From contig JAEILR010000007.1 in assembly GCA_016109435.1 (NCBI GenBank), forward strand, positions 1 to 64,000: a DNA stretch of 64,000 bases, in the 5' to 3' direction. Below the pieces are notes generated by a model. The model was not told where the DNA came from and searched no databases. It worked only from the letters and a program-made list of their open reading frames with translations. The position numbers and the translations under genes were made by a program. Shown here in pieces: positions 8,193-17,530 of the stretch (position 1 is the stretch's first letter; each line of letters begins with the position of its first letter). Origin of the DNA: Methanomassiliicoccus sp. Its GTDB lineage: Archaea > Thermoplasmatota > Thermoplasmata > Methanomassiliicoccales > Methanomassiliicoccaceae.

Positions 8193-9770
8193 ATGGAAAC
8201 GCGCCTAAACAAGGCACTGTCAAGCATCGCCATCGTATCGATGCTATTGCTAATGGCCACGGTGTTGGTCGTACCCGCACCGGCCCAGGCCGTATGGAGG
8301 GACGCTTCTACACTGGCGATCACGCCGGGGGAGTTGTATCCTGGAGAGAATGCCGAGATAACCTATACTCTCACGATACCTCAGCCCGAAGGCGCCGACT
8401 CGCTGACCATCACCCGCATCGAGGTTCTGTACTCCTGGAACATCCTGCCGATACCCCTCACCACGCCGTCCGCTCCCGCCACCAGCTTCCCGTTCACGTA
8501 CACTTTCACGAACACCGTCAGTGTGCCGGCCAACACCGCGCTGGGCGACCAGACCGGGGCTATCGCCGTCTCGGCGTACATCAATAGTGATTTTGCCAAC
8601 CCTACGACCAAGTCGTTCTCCCATGAGTTCTCCGTATCAGCCCCCCTGGCCGCCACCGCCACCGCCACGCCGACCGCGGGCCAGGCTCCGCAGAAAGTGG
8701 ACTTCGATGTCACCGCCAGCGGCGGCAGCGGGGGATACAAGTACCTCTGGGACTTCGGCGACGGCAAGACCTCGACGAACAGGAACCCCAGCAACACCTA
8801 CACCACCGGCGGGACCTTTGCGCCTAGGGTCACCGTGACCGACTCACTGGGACGTAACGTCACCGCGTCCACCGCATCGGTCACCATCGGTTCGCCCATG
8901 ACCGCGTCGATCACCGCGTCCAAGACCGGCGGGCCGGCCCCCCTGACCGTCGACTTCACCAGTGTCATCGGCAACGGCACCGGGCCGTTCACATACCTGT
9001 GGGACTTCGGCGATGGTTCCACCAGCGATGTCGCCAACCCCTCGCATGTCTACGACACGCCGGGCGATTACACCGTCAACCTGACCGTAACCGATCCCTC
9101 GGACAGGATCGCCTACGCCTCTGAGGTCGTGATCAGGGCATCGGAATCGCCCAATGTCAAGGCCACCATCACCGCCACCCCTCTCAACGGCACGGCCCCC
9201 CTGACCGTCGCTTTCAACAGCGTGGTGGAGAACGGAACCTATCCGTACACCTACCTGTGGACCTTCGGGGACGGGGCCACCAGCGAGGAGGCCAGTCCCT
9301 CGCATACCTACTCCACCGCGGGCATATACGTGGCGAGGCTGACGGTCACCGATTCCACCGATCTACGCGTGGACTCGCTGGAACTGGAGATCGTGGTAAC
9401 TTCGGTCACCGACATGGTGGCCCACATCCAGGCGTCCAACCTGACCGGGAGCGCGCCGCTGAACGTGGCCTTCAACAGCACCATCGAGAACGGCACCCCC
9501 CGGTTCTGGTACAACTGGACCTTCGGGGACGGGACCAAGAGCGCCCTGGAGAGCCCGGAGCACATCTACACCGAGCCGGGCACCTACAAGGTGAAGCTGA
9601 CGGTGATCGACTCCGACGCCAACCTGGTCCAGTCCAACGAGCTGACCATCGTGGTAGAGGCGCCCGGAGGCATGGGTCTTTCGACCACCGCGTGGATCTG
9701 GATATCCACCGGAGCGATAGTCGCCGCGGTCGGCGCGGCGTCCTTCCTGATGATCCGGTTCAGGAAGTAA
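8193..9770 (+). CDS. Surface protein with four PKD repeats and C-terminal membrane anchor
   Basis: I start at the ATG at 8193, about 28 nt from an AT-rich TATA-like stretch; a TTG at 8172 is an alternative giving seven more residues. The N-terminus is a signal peptide (about residues 1-33, ending PAQA). An N-terminal beta domain (about 34-155) is followed by four PKD beta-sandwich repeats, each with the WDFGDG or WTFGDG motif and a TVTD-type strand end. A single transmembrane helix (about residues 500-522) and a short RFRK tail close the protein. Many N-x-S/T sequons suggest a glycosylated cell-surface location. PKD repeats usually mediate adhesion or spacing. No enzymatic domain is visible. 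Confidence 0.9.
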   Translation: METRLNKALSSIAIVSMLLLMATVLVVPAPAQAVWRDASTLAITPGELYPGENAEITYTLTIPQPEGADSLTITRIEVLYSWNILPIPLTTPSAPATSFPFTYTFTNTVSVPANTALGDQTGAIAVSAYINSDFANPTTKSFSHEFSVSAPLAATATATPTAGQAPQKVDFDVTASGGSGGYKYLWDFGDGKTSTNRNPSNTYTTGGTFAPRVTVTDSLGRNVTASTASVTIGSPMTASITASKTGGPAPLTVDFTSVIGNGTGPFTYLWDFGDGSTSDVANPSHVYDTPGDYTVNLTVTDPSDRIAYASEVVIRASESPNVKATITATPLNGTAPLTVAFNSVVENGTYPYTYLWTFGDGATSEEASPSHTYSTAGIYVARLTVTDSTDLRVDSLELEIVVTSVTDMVAHIQASNLTGSAPLNVAFNSTIENGTPRFWYNWTFGDGTKSALESPEHIYTEPGTYKVKLTVIDSDANLVQSNELTIVVEAPGGMGLSTTAWIWISTGAIVAAVGAASFLMIRFRK

Positions 9771-9794
9771 GAGTACCGATGAAAGAAGGAGCAC

Positions 9795-9826
9795 GGCCGG
9801 GGGATAGCCCCCCTCAACCCCCGGCC
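9795..9826 (+). terminator. Hairpin downstream of the PKD protein
   Basis: A perfect 9-bp inverted repeat (GGCCGGGGG at 9795-9803 and CCCCCGGCC at 9818-9826) lies 25 nt after the stop codon. There is no strong T-tract after it, so it may be an mRNA 3' end structure rather than a classical terminator. Confidence 0.4.
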
Positions 9827-9879
9827 GCGCCGTAACCGGTTAATAGCCGGGCCGGCCTTTCCCACCTGGCATCAGCGGG

Positions 9880-12800
9880 ATGGGAATGTCCGGCGGCAAG
9901 CGGCTCATAGTGGTCACCGACATCGGTGAATTTGTCAATCAGAACTGCTGCGAGCGCAGCTTCAAGCTCCGGGTGAACAAGGCCGAGATCGCCCGCCGGT
10001 TCCCCTTCTACGGCCGGGTGCGCAGCCCGCTGAACCCCATTCTGGCCACCCGCGGGAGGGAGCGGGAGAAGGACCTGGAAAGTATCCTCGGGGACAGCAT
10101 GCGGCTCCTCAACCCGTCGGTGGGCGAGGAGAGCACCATCACCTGGAGGGAATTCCTGGAGCACCTGAGGAGCGCTCCCCCCGGCGACGACGTCTTCGCC
10201 CGGGAGGTGGAGATCGAAGGAGAGGTCGGAAGATTCGTCCTCTCCGGCCGCATGGACTTCGTGGTGCTGCGGTGGCAGGACGGCGTCCCCCGCCTGCGCA
10301 TCGTGGAGTGCAAGGCCAGCCGCAAGGACAAGACCTACCACCGCGTGCAACTGGCGGCGTACCGCATCATGGTCGGGGAGATCCTCTCGCGGGACGGGCT
10401 GAACGTCGGCGGGAAGCGGTACGACGCTGTCCTGGAGTCGGTGGTGGCCCGGATAGACGAGGAGACCAACGAGGTCCAGGACGCCATGTCCCTCCCGTCC
10501 CTGGAGCTGGTGGAGGAGATGGGGGACCTGCGCAGTCTGCTCTCCACCGGCGGCCCCCTCGCCAGGATCGACGTGACCGACCTGGACGACCTCTCCTACT
10601 CCCTGGACGGCAAGTGCGACTCCTGCGTCCACTGCCCCATCTGCCTGCCGGAGAGCGCCCGGCAGCGGCGACTGGAGCTGCTGGGCCTCGATCCCACCAC
10701 CGTGCGTGCCCTGCGCACCGCGGGCATCGCCGGCCTGGATGCCCTGGCCGACCTTGACGACCGGGGGCCGGAGGCGCGCAGGCTGCGAAGCACCATCGGC
10801 TTCTCCTCCGACCTGGACGACCTCATCGGAAGAGCGAAGGCCAGGCGTTCGACGCTGGCGGACCGCCGGGACGGGGACTGGGAGGTTATCCGGAAGAACC
10901 ATTCCGGGCCGGGGCTGCTGCCTCTGCACGGCGAGGACGGCGTGAAACTGGTCCGGGTCTTCCTGGACGTAGAGTACGATTACATCGAGGACCGCCTGGT
11001 CGGCCTGGCCGCCCACATCACCGACAGCGACCTCCAGCTTCTCGCCCCCCGGAAGGATGGGGCGCCGGACCCCGGTCTCCGCGAGCGCTCGCCCGAGGGA
11101 GGGTACGAGAGCGCGATGAGGGCCAGGGAGATCGTCCGCATCATCACCTCGCCGTGGTCCGGGGAGACCGCCCGGGACGACGAGGTGGAACGAGAGATGG
11201 TCCAGGGCTTCTTTGACGACCTGGTCGGCGCCATCGTGCGAGTCGGGGGCGAGGGCTCCCGACCCCTGCACTTCTATACCTGGTCGGTGGGAGAGATGAC
11301 CCACCTGATCGACGCCTGCTCCCGCTCCGGAGGGCCGCTGCTGCACGACCTCACCGAGCTCCTGGGCTGCCGGGCGGAGTGCCGGGCCGACCTGGAGCAG
11401 GTGATATTCACCCCGCTGAGGGACGAGATCGAGCAGAAGGTCGTCCTCGGCTACACCGGGCTCAGCCCGGTCATCGCCGCGTCGCTCTCCTGGTATGGCG
11501 AGCGGTTCCACTGGACCAGGGCGGTGGGCCGGGAGGCGGTCGACCTGTCCAAAGCGTTCCGCAGGGACATCTTCGACTTCCGGACGCTCCTGAACACCGG
11601 TCCTGGGGGCGAGTGGTGCGAGCGCGACAGCGCCGGCGCGGTCCGCGGACACTATGAGGTCCGCACTCATTTCAACTCCGACGTCAGCTCCCCGTACTGG
11701 TACGCCATGTGGGGCGTTCTGCCACCGGCCAGGGGGAGGGACAACATGCTCCCCCGGGCCCTGGAGGACTACCGCCGGGGCGGCACCGCTCCGCTGATAT
11801 CGTCGTTCCTGATCGCCAAGTGCCAGGCCCTGAGGTGGCTGGAGGAGCGCCTGTACAAGAACTCGACCATCGCCAAGCCCCCGGTGCCCCTGGGCGAGCT
11901 TCGCACCATCGGGCAGCGCTTCGCCTCCCGCTACGACGTGGTGGCGGCCAGTCTGGACTTCCTGCGGCTGGATCATCACGTCAAGAAGATGGAATGGCTG
12001 ATCGGCTCGATGCGGTCCCCTTCCGCCCGGGTCGCCGACGGTTCCTGCCTCCCTCTCAGGGACGTCTTCCCCATCGATGAGGATGGCAGGAAGCTCGTCG
12101 GCGGCGTAATCGACCTTGAGCGGTTCTCCATCGACCGGGAGGTGTTCTTCTCCACCTGCGCGCTGGACGACGGCAGCTTCGTGCGGGTGGCCCCGTACTC
12201 CGGGGACATCGATGCCGGGCAGAGCCTCCAGGACATCCTCCGGCGGGGGGTGACGGCGAAGATCGAGGTGCTCAGCCCCATCGACCTGGCGTTCAAGGCG
12301 AGCATCATCGCCAACTATGGAAGGGACGCGGCCAAGAGCCGGTACCTGCCGCTGTCCTTCCCTGACAGCGTCGACGACATGTCCCTGGCGCTGGTAGGGG
12401 AGAGCGTGGCCAACTTCGCCCGGTCCCGGGTGGACCGGTGGCTGAGCCGCCATCTTGACTCCCGGGTGGCCCGGTGGTTCGATCCCCGGAACCCCGCCGT
12501 GCCGGTCCGCGCCCCGCCGTCCCCCCAGGAGCTGGAGCGGTACGGCGACGTGCTGCGGACGATGAAGCTACGGGGGAACAACCTCGACGATGTGCAGGTG
12601 CAGGCCTGCCTGGACGGCCTGTCGTGCACCGTGCAGCTGCTGCTGGGGCCGCCAGGAACGGGGAAGACCAATACCGCCTCGGCGGCCGTACTGCTCCGTC
12701 TGGCCGCGCGGCCGAAGAGGAAGCTGTACCTCCTGTCGGCCAACACTCATACCGCGGTCAACGAACTGACGCTGAGGATAAGGGAAGCGCTCCCGGACTT

Positions 12801-13953
12801 CCGCCAGGCGGCCGACGAGGTGGGAGTGAGGTACAACCTGCCGACCGTCCTCCACCTGACCGGCGGCGTTCCGGCCTCCGGGGAGGAGGTGGAGACCTGG
12901 AACGTGGCGAGGATCGGGTCGGAACTGGAGCGCGGGGACGTGGTCCTGTGCGGCAGCATCAACGAGGTCCTCAAGGTCGCCGAGGCCTTCGAGGACGCCG
13001 GAGGGATGCGCGCCGACGGCCTCATCATCGACGAGGCCAGCATGATGGTGTTCGCCGACTTCCTGGCCCTGGCAACGCTGGTGGCCGACGACGGCGAGAT
13101 CATGCTGGCCGGGGACCACATGCAGCTGGCGCCGATCACCTCCCACGACTGGGAGGGAGAGACCAGGGAGCAGATCGTCAGCCTCGCGCCCCACGAAAGC
13201 GCCTACCGCGCGGTCAACGGGCTGGCGGCGAGGACCGTTCCCGGGGCCATCGGCCGGTCGGCGCTCACGGTCACCTACCGCCTGACCCCGGAGCTGACCC
13301 ACCTGATCTCCGAAGTCTATCGCGGCGAGGGCGTGGAGCTCCGTTCGGAGAAGGGGCAGGACGCCAAGGTGGGTAAGATCACCTCCCTGGCGGACCTCTG
13401 GGCCAACAACGGGGTGTTCTTGGTGGTCCACGACGAGGCGGGGTCCAGGAAGAGCAATGAGTTCGAGGCCCGCCTCATCCACGACATCCTGGTCGCCCGG
13501 GGGGTGGAGGAACACGAGGTGCCTCCTAGGACGGTATCGATCATCACCCCCCACCGGGCCCAGCGCGGGCTGCTGAAGAACCGACTGGCCGAGTTCGAGT
13601 ACCATCTCAAGCTGGTGGATACGGTGGAGCGACTCCAGGGCGGGGAATGCGAGACCATCGTGGTGTCAGGCACCCAGAGCGATAGCGGGGCGATAAGCAG
13701 CAACGCCGAGTTCATCCTCGACCTCAACCGCACCAATGTCATATTTTCGAGGGCCCAGGCCCGGCTGATCGTGGTCTGTTCGCGCGGCCTCCTGGACAGC
13801 ATGCCGGCGGACATCGAAGACTATGCGTCCTCGTGGCTGTGGAAGCACCTACGCTCGGTGTGCGATACCACGGTGCTCGACGTCCCCGGATACGAGCACC
13901 GGGTCGAGGTCCGGGTGCCCGGACGGTTCTGGGCCGGGGACGGCAAACCATAA
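9880..13953 (+). CDS. Cas4/RecB-type nuclease - RNase H-fold - SF1 helicase fusion (Dna2/TM0106-like)
   Basis: This 1357-residue protein begins with a PD-(D/E)xK nuclease (residues about 10-260): GRMDFVVL near 125, IVECKAS near 143 and the motif QLAAY. Cysteines near residue 23 and the cluster CDSCVHCPIC near 247 resemble the iron-sulphur site of Cas4, AddB and Dna2. The middle (about 355-550) has an RNase H/DEDD-like start (VFLDVEYD), as in TM0106/YprB-type proteins. The C-terminal third is a Superfamily 1 helicase with Walker A GPPGTGKTN near residue 925, Walker B IIDEAS near 1049, GDHMQL and a late motif VERLQGGECETIVVSG. It likely processes DNA ends or flaps in repair or replication. No CRISPR or restriction genes surround it. 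Confidence 0.85.
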   Translation: MGMSGGKRLIVVTDIGEFVNQNCCERSFKLRVNKAEIARRFPFYGRVRSPLNPILATRGREREKDLESILGDSMRLLNPSVGEESTITWREFLEHLRSAPPGDDVFAREVEIEGEVGRFVLSGRMDFVVLRWQDGVPRLRIVECKASRKDKTYHRVQLAAYRIMVGEILSRDGLNVGGKRYDAVLESVVARIDEETNEVQDAMSLPSLELVEEMGDLRSLLSTGGPLARIDVTDLDDLSYSLDGKCDSCVHCPICLPESARQRRLELLGLDPTTVRALRTAGIAGLDALADLDDRGPEARRLRSTIGFSSDLDDLIGRAKARRSTLADRRDGDWEVIRKNHSGPGLLPLHGEDGVKLVRVFLDVEYDYIEDRLVGLAAHITDSDLQLLAPRKDGAPDPGLRERSPEGGYESAMRAREIVRIITSPWSGETARDDEVEREMVQGFFDDLVGAIVRVGGEGSRPLHFYTWSVGEMTHLIDACSRSGGPLLHDLTELLGCRAECRADLEQVIFTPLRDEIEQKVVLGYTGLSPVIAASLSWYGERFHWTRAVGREAVDLSKAFRRDIFDFRTLLNTGPGGEWCERDSAGAVRGHYEVRTHFNSDVSSPYWYAMWGVLPPARGRDNMLPRALEDYRRGGTAPLISSFLIAKCQALRWLEERLYKNSTIAKPPVPLGELRTIGQRFASRYDVVAASLDFLRLDHHVKKMEWLIGSMRSPSARVADGSCLPLRDVFPIDEDGRKLVGGVIDLERFSIDREVFFSTCALDDGSFVRVAPYSGDIDAGQSLQDILRRGVTAKIEVLSPIDLAFKASIIANYGRDAAKSRYLPLSFPDSVDDMSLALVGESVANFARSRVDRWLSRHLDSRVARWFDPRNPAVPVRAPPSPQELERYGDVLRTMKLRGNNLDDVQVQACLDGLSCTVQLLLGPPGTGKTNTASAAVLLRLAARPKRKLYLLSANTHTAVNELTLRIREALPDFRQAADEVGVRYNLPTVLHLTGGVPASGEEVETWNVARIGSELERGDVVLCGSINEVLKVAEAFEDAGGMRADGLIIDEASMMVFADFLALATLVADDGEIMLAGDHMQLAPITSHDWEGETREQIVSLAPHESAYRAVNGLAARTVPGAIGRSALTVTYRLTPELTHLISEVYRGEGVELRSEKGQDAKVGKITSLADLWANNGVFLVVHDEAGSRKSNEFEARLIHDILVARGVEEHEVPPRTVSIITPHRAQRGLLKNRLAEFEYHLKLVDTVERLQGGECETIVVSGTQSDSGAISSNAEFILDLNRTNVIFSRAQARLIVVCSRGLLDSMPADIEDYASSWLWKHLRSVCDTTVLDVPGYEHRVEVRVPGRFWAGDGKP

Positions 13954-13997
13954 ATCGAATGCAATGATATAAAAATGGAGATCACGGAGGGGCAAAG

Positions 13998-14579
13998 ATG
14001 AAGGTCGCGATCATAGGGAAGGGGAAAGTGGGGACGGCGATCGGTTCTGGTCTGACCCGGGTAGGGCACGAGGTGAAGTATGGGCACCGCCAGCCGCTCG
14101 AGCGGCCCCGCAAGGCCGCGGAGTGGGGCGACATCGTGATCATCGCCGTGCCGTTCAACCAGGTGGGGAACGTGGAGGTGGAGATCGGACCGGCGGTGGA
14201 CGACAAGATCGTCATCGACGCCACCAACGTCGTCGGCCCGAACGGCGAGCTGGCCTTGGGCTTCAGCACCTCGGGGGCGGAGGAGATGCAGAAGGCCCTT
14301 CCCCTTGCGAAGGTGGTCAAGGCCTTCAACACCGTGTTCGCCCAGAACCAGAGCACCGGCCGGACCGGGGACGTGGTGTTGACGGCCTTCGTCGCCGGGG
14401 ACGACCCTGAGGCCAAGAAGGTGGTCATGTCGCTCATGCGCGAGCTGGGGTTCGACCCGGTGGACAGCGGGCCTCTCAAGGCGGCGAGGTACCTGGAGCC
14501 TATGGGCATGCACCTGATCGATCTCGGATACGGCCTGGGGATGGGCACCGCCATCGGCTTCCGCCTGATCAAGGGATGA
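13998..14579 (+). CDS. npdG: F420-dependent NADP reductase (NADPH:F420 oxidoreductase)
   Basis: A 193-residue protein with an N-terminal Rossmann dinucleotide motif (IIGKGKVGTAIGSGL, with G-x-G-x-x-G-like spacing), then YGHR, VPF and the family segment VKAFNTVFAQ around residue 112. The C-terminal part (LKAARYLEPMGMHLI) matches the F420-binding end of NpdG/Fno proteins. It would pass hydride between coenzyme F420H2 and NADP+ in the cytoplasm, linking methanogenic redox to biosynthesis. A strong Shine-Dalgarno GGAGGGG lies 5-6 nt before the ATG. It sits just upstream of the CODH genes in the same direction but with a 134-nt gap. Some homologues are annotated more loosely as NADP oxidoreductases. 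Confidence 0.85.
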   Translation: MKVAIIGKGKVGTAIGSGLTRVGHEVKYGHRQPLERPRKAAEWGDIVIIAVPFNQVGNVEVEIGPAVDDKIVIDATNVVGPNGELALGFSTSGAEEMQKALPLAKVVKAFNTVFAQNQSTGRTGDVVLTAFVAGDDPEAKKVVMSLMRELGFDPVDSGPLKAARYLEPMGMHLIDLGYGLGMGTAIGFRLIKG

Positions 14580-14713
14580 CCGTCCCGGAGGACCGCCGAC
14601 CGCTGTCGTTCACCCTTCGTATCGCTCCGATGCGTGCGGAGGTACGCGAGAACGGCGGCCGTGGGAACGGAACGGACCTCGGGGAGGTGAGCTGAACGCC
14701 TCTCAAGATAGCC

Positions 14714-15484
14714 GTGTCGGGGAAGGGAGGCGTCGGGAAGAGCACCGTGGCCGCGGTCCTGGCATCCCTGTATGCCAGGGAAGGCCGGAAGGTCATCGCC
14801 GTCGATGCCGACCCCGCCTCCTCGCTGCCGGCGGCGCTGGGGGTGCCGGAGGCGGAGCGGGAGGGCATCGTGCCGCTGTCCCGCATGCTTGACCTCATCG
14901 AGGAGAGGACCGGGGCGAGGCCGGGGAACGCTCCGGGCCTGTTCTCCCTGAACCCCAGGGTGGACGACATCGCTGACAAGTACGCGGTGCGCACCGCCGG
15001 GGGCGTTCAATTGCTCGTTCTCGGCACCATCAGGTCCCCTGGCTCCGGCTGCTTCTGCCCCGAGTCATCGCTGCTGAAGGCCCTGCTGAAGCACCTGGTA
15101 CTAGACGAGGAACACGTCCTGGTCCTGGACATGGAGGCGGGGCTGGAGCACCTCGGCCGGTCCACCATACAGGCGGTGGACGTCCTGCTGGTGGTGGTCG
15201 AGCCGGGGAGGCGCTCGGTGGACACCGCTTCGCGCATCGCGGCCATGGCCAGGGAACTGGGGGTGAGGAAGGTGTTCGCCGTCCTGAACAAGGTCGCCGA
15301 GCCGGAGCAGGTCGACGAGATCGTGCGGCTGCTCCGGACCTCGTCCCTTGAATGCCTCGCCGCCGTTCCCTACGACGAGAGGCTGGTCCGGGCGGACCTG
15401 GCCGGGGCGCCAGCGATGGCCAGCGGCGCGGTCGATGCTCTGGACGCCCTCTCCGCTCTCAGGCAGCGCATCGATGCGCGATAG
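14714..15484 (+). CDS. cooC: CODH nickel-insertion ATPase CooC-like
   Basis: The protein is a MinD/CooC P-loop ATPase: deviant Walker A SGKGGVGKST at the very start, DADPASSL, the CooC signature Cys-x-Cys (GSGCFCPESSLLKALL, about residue 110) and DMEAGLEHLGR. CooC dimers use ATP to insert nickel into the C-cluster of CO dehydrogenase, and cooS follows directly. The first beta strand (KIAV) is encoded upstream of the GTG at 14714. An in-frame TGA at 14693-14695 leaves no ATG, GTG or TTG for it. The GGGGAGGTGA at 14681-14690 is best placed for an ACG at 14696. The true N-terminus is therefore uncertain. The gene ends in TAG. Confidence 0.85.
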   Translation: MSGKGGVGKSTVAAVLASLYAREGRKVIAVDADPASSLPAALGVPEAEREGIVPLSRMLDLIEERTGARPGNAPGLFSLNPRVDDIADKYAVRTAGGVQLLVLGTIRSPGSGCFCPESSLLKALLKHLVLDEEHVLVLDMEAGLEHLGRSTIQAVDVLLVVVEPGRRSVDTASRIAAMARELGVRKVFAVLNKVAEPEQVDEIVRLLRTSSLECLAAVPYDERLVRADLAGAPAMASGAVDALDALSALRQRIDAR

Positions 15485-15540
15485 AATGACGATGGATCGT
15501 TCGAAGGGCTGTTATATTCGGTGTACCCAATGAACGCGGG

Positions 15541-17478
15541 ATGAGCGACCAGTACCCCGAGATCCTGTCCATCGAATGCCTGAGAGTGCCCGCGAAGCAG
15601 CTTAAACCCGAGGAGGTGGACCAGAAGGCCGAGGACCGAGCACTGGACCCCGCGACCCGTGAGGTTCTGAAGAAGACCATGCATGAGGGCACCGAAACGG
15701 TGTGGGACCGCCTGGAGAGGCAGCAGCCGCACTGCAAGTTCTGCTCCGAGGGCATCTCCTGCCAGAGGTGCGCCATGGGGCCGTGCCGGATCATGGGCGG
15801 CGATCGCACCAGGGGCGTCTGCGGCAACGACGCCAACCTCATCGTGGCCAGGAACCTGCTGGACTGGGTGGCCATGGGCGCGGCGGCCCACTCCGACCAT
15901 GGCCGCGAGGTGGTGGAGGCCATGCTCAAGGCCTCCCGGGGACAGGCGCCGCAGTACCAGGTGGCCGACGAGGAGAAGCTCAGGAAGATCGCCCGGGAAT
16001 ACGGCGTGGACACCTCCCTGCCGGTGGCGGGGATCGCCGAGGCGCTGGCACTGGCGATGCTGGACGAGTTCGGCACGATCAAGGGGAGGATGCAGATGCC
16101 CACGAGGGCCCCCGAGGCCACGGTCGAGCTGTGGCGGTCGGCCGGCATCCTGCCCCGGAGCATCGATCGCGAGGTGGTGGAGGCCATGCACCGGGTGCAC
16201 ATGGGAGTGGGGAACGAGCCCGATGGCCTGGTGATGCACGGCTTCCGGACGTCCATGGCCGACGGGTGGGGAGGCTCGATGATGGGGACCGAGATCTCCG
16301 ACGTCATGTTCGGGACCCCGGAGCCGAAGCGCTCCAAGGTCAACCTGGGAGTGCTGAAGCACGACCAGGTGAACGTATCCCTCCACGGGCACAACCCGGT
16401 GCTCTCGGAGATGATCGTCAAGGCCGCCGAGCTGCCGGCGCTGCAGGAACGGGCCAAAGCGGTGGGGGCCGCCGGCATCAACCTGGTGGGGCTGTGCTGC
16501 ACCGGGAACGAGCTCCTGATGCGCAAGGGGATACCCCAGGCGGGGAACCACCTGGACCAGGAGCTTACCATCACCACCGGGGCCCTGGAAGCGATGGTCG
16601 TCGACTACCAGTGCATTTTCCCCACGCTTCCCCACACCGCGGCCTGCTACCACACCAAGGTCATCGCCACCTCGCCCAAGGCCAACATCTCCGGGGCCAT
16701 GTACATGGAGATCAGCCCGGAGAACGCGTTCGAGCAGTCCCAGCGCATCCTGGAGGTGGCCATCGACAACTATCCCAACCGGGACCGCAGCAGGGTGCTC
16801 ATACCCGAACGGCCGGTGGACGCCATGGTGGGGTTCTCGGTGGAGGCGATCAAGAAGGCCCTCGGCGGGAGCCTCAAGCCCCTGCTGGAGGTCATCGCCT
16901 CGGGTAAGATACGCGGTTGCGCGGGCATCGTCGGCTGCAATAATCCCCACATCAAGCACGACTACGGGCACGTCACCCTGGCCAGGGAGCTGATCAAGCG
17001 GGACATACTGTGCGTGGAGACGGGGTGCGCGTCCATCGCCTGCGCCAAGGCCGGCCTGATGCTGCCGGAATCGATCGAGCACGCCGGGAAGGGCCTCCAG
17101 GAGGTGTGCGGCTCCCTGGGCATCCCGCCCATACTGCACATGGGCTCCTGCGTCGACAACACCAGGGTGCTCAACCTGGTCGCCGAGCTGGCGCGGGAGG
17201 CCGGGGTGCGCATCGACCAGCTGCCGGTGGCCGGGGCGGCCCCGGAGTGGTATTCCCCCAAGGCGGTGGCCATTGCCGAGTACTTCGTGGGCAGCGGGGT
17301 CAGCACGGTCCTGGGGGTCATGCCCCGCATCGGCGGGAGCCCGATGGTGGCCAGGCTGCTCACCGACGGGATTGAGGACCGGGTGAACGCCAAGTTCTGG
17401 GTGGAGCCGGAGCCGAAGAAGGCCGCGGCTCTGATCTACGATCACATCGAAGTGAGGAGGAAGGCGCTGGGGATGTGA
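15541..17478 (+). CDS. cooS: Anaerobic Ni-Fe carbon monoxide dehydrogenase catalytic subunit
   Basis: At 645 residues this has normal CooS length. The cysteines of clusters D and B appear near residues 64-85 (CKFCSEGISCQRCAMGPC then GVCGN). C-cluster segments include GLCCTGNELLMRKG, CAGIVGCNNPHIKHD, ETGCASIACAKAG and HMGSCVDNTRVL. The enzyme oxidises CO with water to CO2 and passes electrons, or the reverse. It is a cytoplasmic homodimer. cooC lies 56 nt upstream. Neither an acetyl-CoA synthase subunit nor a CooF ferredoxin or hydrogenase lies in the window, so this looks like a stand-alone CODH. A TATA-like GTTATATTCG lies about 28 nt upstream of the ATG. Confidence 0.95.
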   Translation: MSDQYPEILSIECLRVPAKQLKPEEVDQKAEDRALDPATREVLKKTMHEGTETVWDRLERQQPHCKFCSEGISCQRCAMGPCRIMGGDRTRGVCGNDANLIVARNLLDWVAMGAAAHSDHGREVVEAMLKASRGQAPQYQVADEEKLRKIAREYGVDTSLPVAGIAEALALAMLDEFGTIKGRMQMPTRAPEATVELWRSAGILPRSIDREVVEAMHRVHMGVGNEPDGLVMHGFRTSMADGWGGSMMGTEISDVMFGTPEPKRSKVNLGVLKHDQVNVSLHGHNPVLSEMIVKAAELPALQERAKAVGAAGINLVGLCCTGNELLMRKGIPQAGNHLDQELTITTGALEAMVVDYQCIFPTLPHTAACYHTKVIATSPKANISGAMYMEISPENAFEQSQRILEVAIDNYPNRDRSRVLIPERPVDAMVGFSVEAIKKALGGSLKPLLEVIASGKIRGCAGIVGCNNPHIKHDYGHVTLARELIKRDILCVETGCASIACAKAGLMLPESIEHAGKGLQEVCGSLGIPPILHMGSCVDNTRVLNLVAELAREAGVRIDQLPVAGAAPEWYSPKAVAIAEYFVGSGVSTVLGVMPRIGGSPMVARLLTDGIEDRVNAKFWVEPEPKKAAALIYDHIEVRRKALGM

Positions 17479-17530
17479 CCGCTGCGTCCGCGACGGCTGC
17501 CGTCAGGGAGGCGGACTGGCGCGGCGCTCA

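Noticed and set aside
9814-12453. 879-codon open frame on the minus strand
   Set aside because: It is antisense to the nuclease-helicase gene, Pro/Arg/Gly-rich and without motifs. Long antisense frames are expected in GC-rich DNA.
9880-13953. Calling the nuclease-helicase a CRISPR Cas4 component
   Set aside because: The Cas4-like iron-sulphur nuclease part is fused to a helicase, and no cas genes or repeats are nearby, so a Dna2/TM0106-type repair protein is more likely.
15370-17445. 691-codon minus-strand frame across cooS
   Set aside because: It is antisense to a clearly real CODH gene, with low-complexity composition and no domain.
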